A DNA stretch of 64,000 nucleotides from Bdellovibrionales bacterium (GTDB taxonomy: Bacteria > Bdellovibrionota > Bdellovibrionia > Bdellovibrionales > UBA1609), in contig JADJVA010000020.1 of NCBI GenBank assembly GCA_016716765.1, positions 1,116,001-1,180,000 on the forward strand. The letters run 5' to 3'. Below are positions 62,306-64,000 of the stretch, piece after piece; position 1 is the first letter of the stretch; every line of letters starts with the position of its first letter. Made by a program: the position numbers and the translations under genes. The notes under the pieces were generated by a model. It was not told where the DNA came from. It made no database searches and was given only the letters and a program-made list of their open reading frames with translations.

Positions 62306-63430
62306 ATGCAGGAGAAACTGAGTCAAGCTAGACGAACTCAGAATAACGTGGGATATTCGGCCATCATGAAAATTCGACACTTGCATCATTTTAGCCTCCC
62401 AGAATCCATCACGGAACGAATTCAATGGGGCCTTGCTCGAGAGCAGTTCAATTTGGAACAAAAGCATTCATTGAGTGAGGCCATTTTAGATCTTTCAAGG
62501 CAATATTTGGATAGAACAATTGACCCTCAACTGTGGACGAATCGTCGTCATCGTGCCGCCTATTGGGCTTACTTTCTCCCACTCAACTTTCTACGCCTGA
62601 CCGCAGTTCTCGAGGAGGGACTCCGTCTTAATTTCTTTAAAAATATTAAGGAAGTTGTTGATTTTGGATCTGGTCCAGGAACAGGCTTACTCGCATGGGA
62701 TCTCCTCCAAATCCCAATACCTCTCGATTGTTACCAATCCATCGACTCAGCTCGCGAACCACTGGATATCATAAGAGCAATGATTGATAAATTTCCAGTG
62801 ACCATGCAAACAGAAATCCACCAGAGTCGTACTCTTCCGCGAGCTCCCCATTCACAGAGTCTCGCCTTATTGAGTTATTCACTTAACGAGGGACATTCAA
62901 TACCCGAAAATTTGGATGGCTATTCACATGTCCTTATCTTAGAACCTAGCAGTCGAACACAAGGACGGCAGCTCATGGTTTGGAGAAATGAACTTCTCGA
63001 GAAGGGTTATCATATTTGGGCACCTTGCACCCATCAGATGGCTTGTCCATTGCTTGAAATGTCCAAGTCAGATTGGTGCCATGATCGTATATTATTGCGA
63101 CGACCTGATTGGCTGATTCACCTGGAGGACCTGCTTCCCCTTGATAACCGCAGCCTCACCTTTTCCTATTTGATGGCCTCTCGAATCGCTCCTCCCGAAT
63201 GGTCTGTAGCAAGGATCATTGGAGATACTCTTGAGGAAAAGGGAAAGACAAAACAAGCACTTTGCCGAGGCCCAAAGAGAGAGTTTTTATCATGGCTCAA
63301 GAAAGAAGGGCGGGCTCCACTTATTCCTCGCGGTTCAAGAGTTGAGCTGCCGACGGACTTAACTATCAAGGCAAACGAACTGCGTTCAAAATCAGAAATT
63401 AGAATTCATTCCACACACGGAAAAATCTAA
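62306..63430 (+). CDS. Rsm22/METTL17-like ribosomal methyltransferase family protein
   Basis: 374 residues (ATG at 62366 is an alternative that leaves more room for a promoter facing the aldolase gene). SAM-binding fold VVDFGSGPGTGLLAWDLLQI at about residue 115. The Rsm22-type Cys pattern is APCTHQMACPLLEMSKSDWC followed by the later LCRGPKRE: four Cys in the spacing known for the Fe-S cluster of Rsm22/METTL17, which acts on small-subunit rRNA assembly. Bacterial members are of uncertain function. The aldolase gene is divergent. Confidence 0.8.
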   Translation: MQEKLSQARRTQNNVGYSAIMKIRHLHHFSLPESITERIQWGLAREQFNLEQKHSLSEAILDLSRQYLDRTIDPQLWTNRRHRAAYWAYFLPLNFLRLTAVLEEGLRLNFFKNIKEVVDFGSGPGTGLLAWDLLQIPIPLDCYQSIDSAREPLDIIRAMIDKFPVTMQTEIHQSRTLPRAPHSQSLALLSYSLNEGHSIPENLDGYSHVLILEPSSRTQGRQLMVWRNELLEKGYHIWAPCTHQMACPLLEMSKSDWCHDRILLRRPDWLIHLEDLLPLDNRSLTFSYLMASRIAPPEWSVARIIGDTLEEKGKTKQALCRGPKREFLSWLKKEGRAPLIPRGSRVELPTDLTIKANELRSKSEIRIHSTHGKI

Positions 63431-63459
63431 ATGCAGTTTTTAAGGCCCATGGGCCAATG

Positions 63460-63477
63460 AAACCCTGATTCGGGTTT
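63460..63477. terminator. Hairpin between convergent genes
   Basis: AAACCC (63460-63465), loop TGATTC, GGGTTT (63472-63477). A second palindrome GGCCCATGGGCC lies at 63444-63455. Together they sit between the Rsm22-like stop and the ankyrin stop. The hairpin has no T-run on either side beyond its own T's, so it is a modest bidirectional terminator candidate. Confidence 0.4.
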
Positions 63478-64000
63478 AGGCAACCTTTGTATTTGTGAGA
63501 AGCTCAATAATACTATCGTAAACGGCGACTCTTTCGGGTGTCTCTTTGTAAGCCCTTCTTCGAACTCCCATGGCTAAATCAGCAGCCGTAATACTCAAGT
63601 TTGGAGACCTATAAGTTGGATCGGCTCCGAATGAAAGAAATAGCTTAGCAGATTCCAAATCACCCTCACGAGCCGCATACATCAGCGGATTCCATCCCTT
63701 GTTATCGATGTCATTTACATTGAATCCACCGAGGTTCCACACCAACTGTGCCATTTCGACTCGTCCGCTCTGAGCGGCCGCAATCAGAAGGGTTGCTCGT
63801 TCATTTGAAACAATCTTCTGATCTGAGCCCTTTTCAATTAAAATCTTAACTGCCTCGATGTGACATTTTCGAACGGCCTTCATCAAAGCATTCTCTCCCA
63901 GCATATCCTTGCACGCAACGTCAATAGAAGGATTATCAAGAAGGTTGAGCACGATCTCCTCAGCACCCATTGTTTCCAAAGCAATCATAAGGGAATTCTT
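63476..64000 (-). CDS. Ankyrin-repeat protein, N-terminus beyond window edge
   Basis: The frame stays open to base 64000 (KNSLMIALETMG...), so the annotated start lies outside; the internal ATG at 63988 falls in the middle of an ankyrin helix. At least 174 residues with four to five repeats: GENALMKAVRKCHIEAVKIL, ERATLLIAAAQSGRVEMAQL, GWNPLMYAAREGDLESAKLF and LSITAADLAMGVRRRA. Ankyrin repeats mediate protein contacts; Bdellovibrio carries several such proteins, some exported. Whether this one has a signal peptide cannot be seen. The tail (AVYDSIIELLTN) caps the solenoid. Confidence 0.85.
   Translation of the reverse strand, partial: KNSLMIALETMGAEEIVLNLLDNPSIDVACKDMLGENALMKAVRKCHIEAVKILIEKGSDQKIVSNERATLLIAAAQSGRVEMAQLVWNLGGFNVNDIDNKGWNPLMYAAREGDLESAKLFLSFGADPTYRSPNLSITAADLAMGVRRRAYKETPERVAVYDSIIELLTNTKVA

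Noticed and set aside
1..64000. tRNA, rRNA or CRISPR arrays
   Set aside because: No tRNA T-loop with acceptor pairing, no rRNA motifs and no regularly spaced short repeats were found by eye.

Overview
The window looks like chromosomal DNA of a Bdellovibrio-like predatory or predator-related bacterium (Bdellovibrionota), with no plasmid or phage signature. The reasons are: periplasmic TPR proteins next to 'myxo-type' outer-membrane beta-barrels, an FHA-GGDEF protein resembling Bdellovibrio DgcB, many outer-membrane/lipoprotein genes, Kdo and heptose genes for LPS, and tight operons with 1-4 base stop/start overlaps. I recognised no tRNA, rRNA, CRISPR array or intact transposase.

Layout. 1-6971 (minus): five envelope genes, two beta-barrels followed by three TPR proteins, resembling the Glt/Agl gliding clusters of myxobacteria. 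7123-11241 (minus): engB-kdsB-pyrG-kpsF, which links CTP supply to Kdo activation; pyrG is split by a one-base frameshift. 11447-14510: FHA/sigma-54 activator, FliL-like membrane protein, lipoprotein. 14529-20558 (minus): a cold-shock-domain/XRE/polA operon, then eno-ftsB and an unknown coiled-coil gene. 20711-24820 (minus): PilZ, PIN-PhoH, and a three-gene unit ending in a CpaF/TadA-type ATPase. 24909-33978: TonB-like protein, small barrel, lipoprotein aminopeptidase, a 1649-residue surface lipoprotein (opposite strand), and a LysM-plus-barrel protein. 34059-44622 (minus): hldA-rlmN-pfkB-coiled coil-GGDEF-metallophosphatase-pgi-dgcB-like, then an unknown secreted protein. 44684-50616 (plus): small ORF, glutamate dehydrogenase, pyrD, mutT, two glycosyltransferases, HU. 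50633-51982 (minus): an EpmA-like ligase with an extra N-terminal domain. 52125-60103 (plus): lysine-rich protein, cNMP-binding protein, gcvP, two overlapping twitch-type radical SAM genes, Tat-exported L,D-transpeptidase. 60721-64000: mtnP plus class II aldolase, Rsm22-like methyltransferase, and an ankyrin protein cut by the window edge.

Unexplained structure. A family of about 200-bp imperfect palindromes occurs three times (35325-35525, 60111-60325, 60494-60707). The last two form a near-identical inverted pair between convergent genes. A short fragment of the aminopeptidase gene's 3' end recurs at about 34018-34077. pyrG and possibly pgi show frame breaks that may be sequencing errors.

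Signalling runs through the window: two probable diguanylate cyclases with intact GG(D/E)EF and I-site motifs, one PilZ protein, one cyclic-nucleotide-binding protein and two FHA proteins. Together with the envelope genes this suggests second-messenger and phosphorylation control of surface behaviour; that link is inference.
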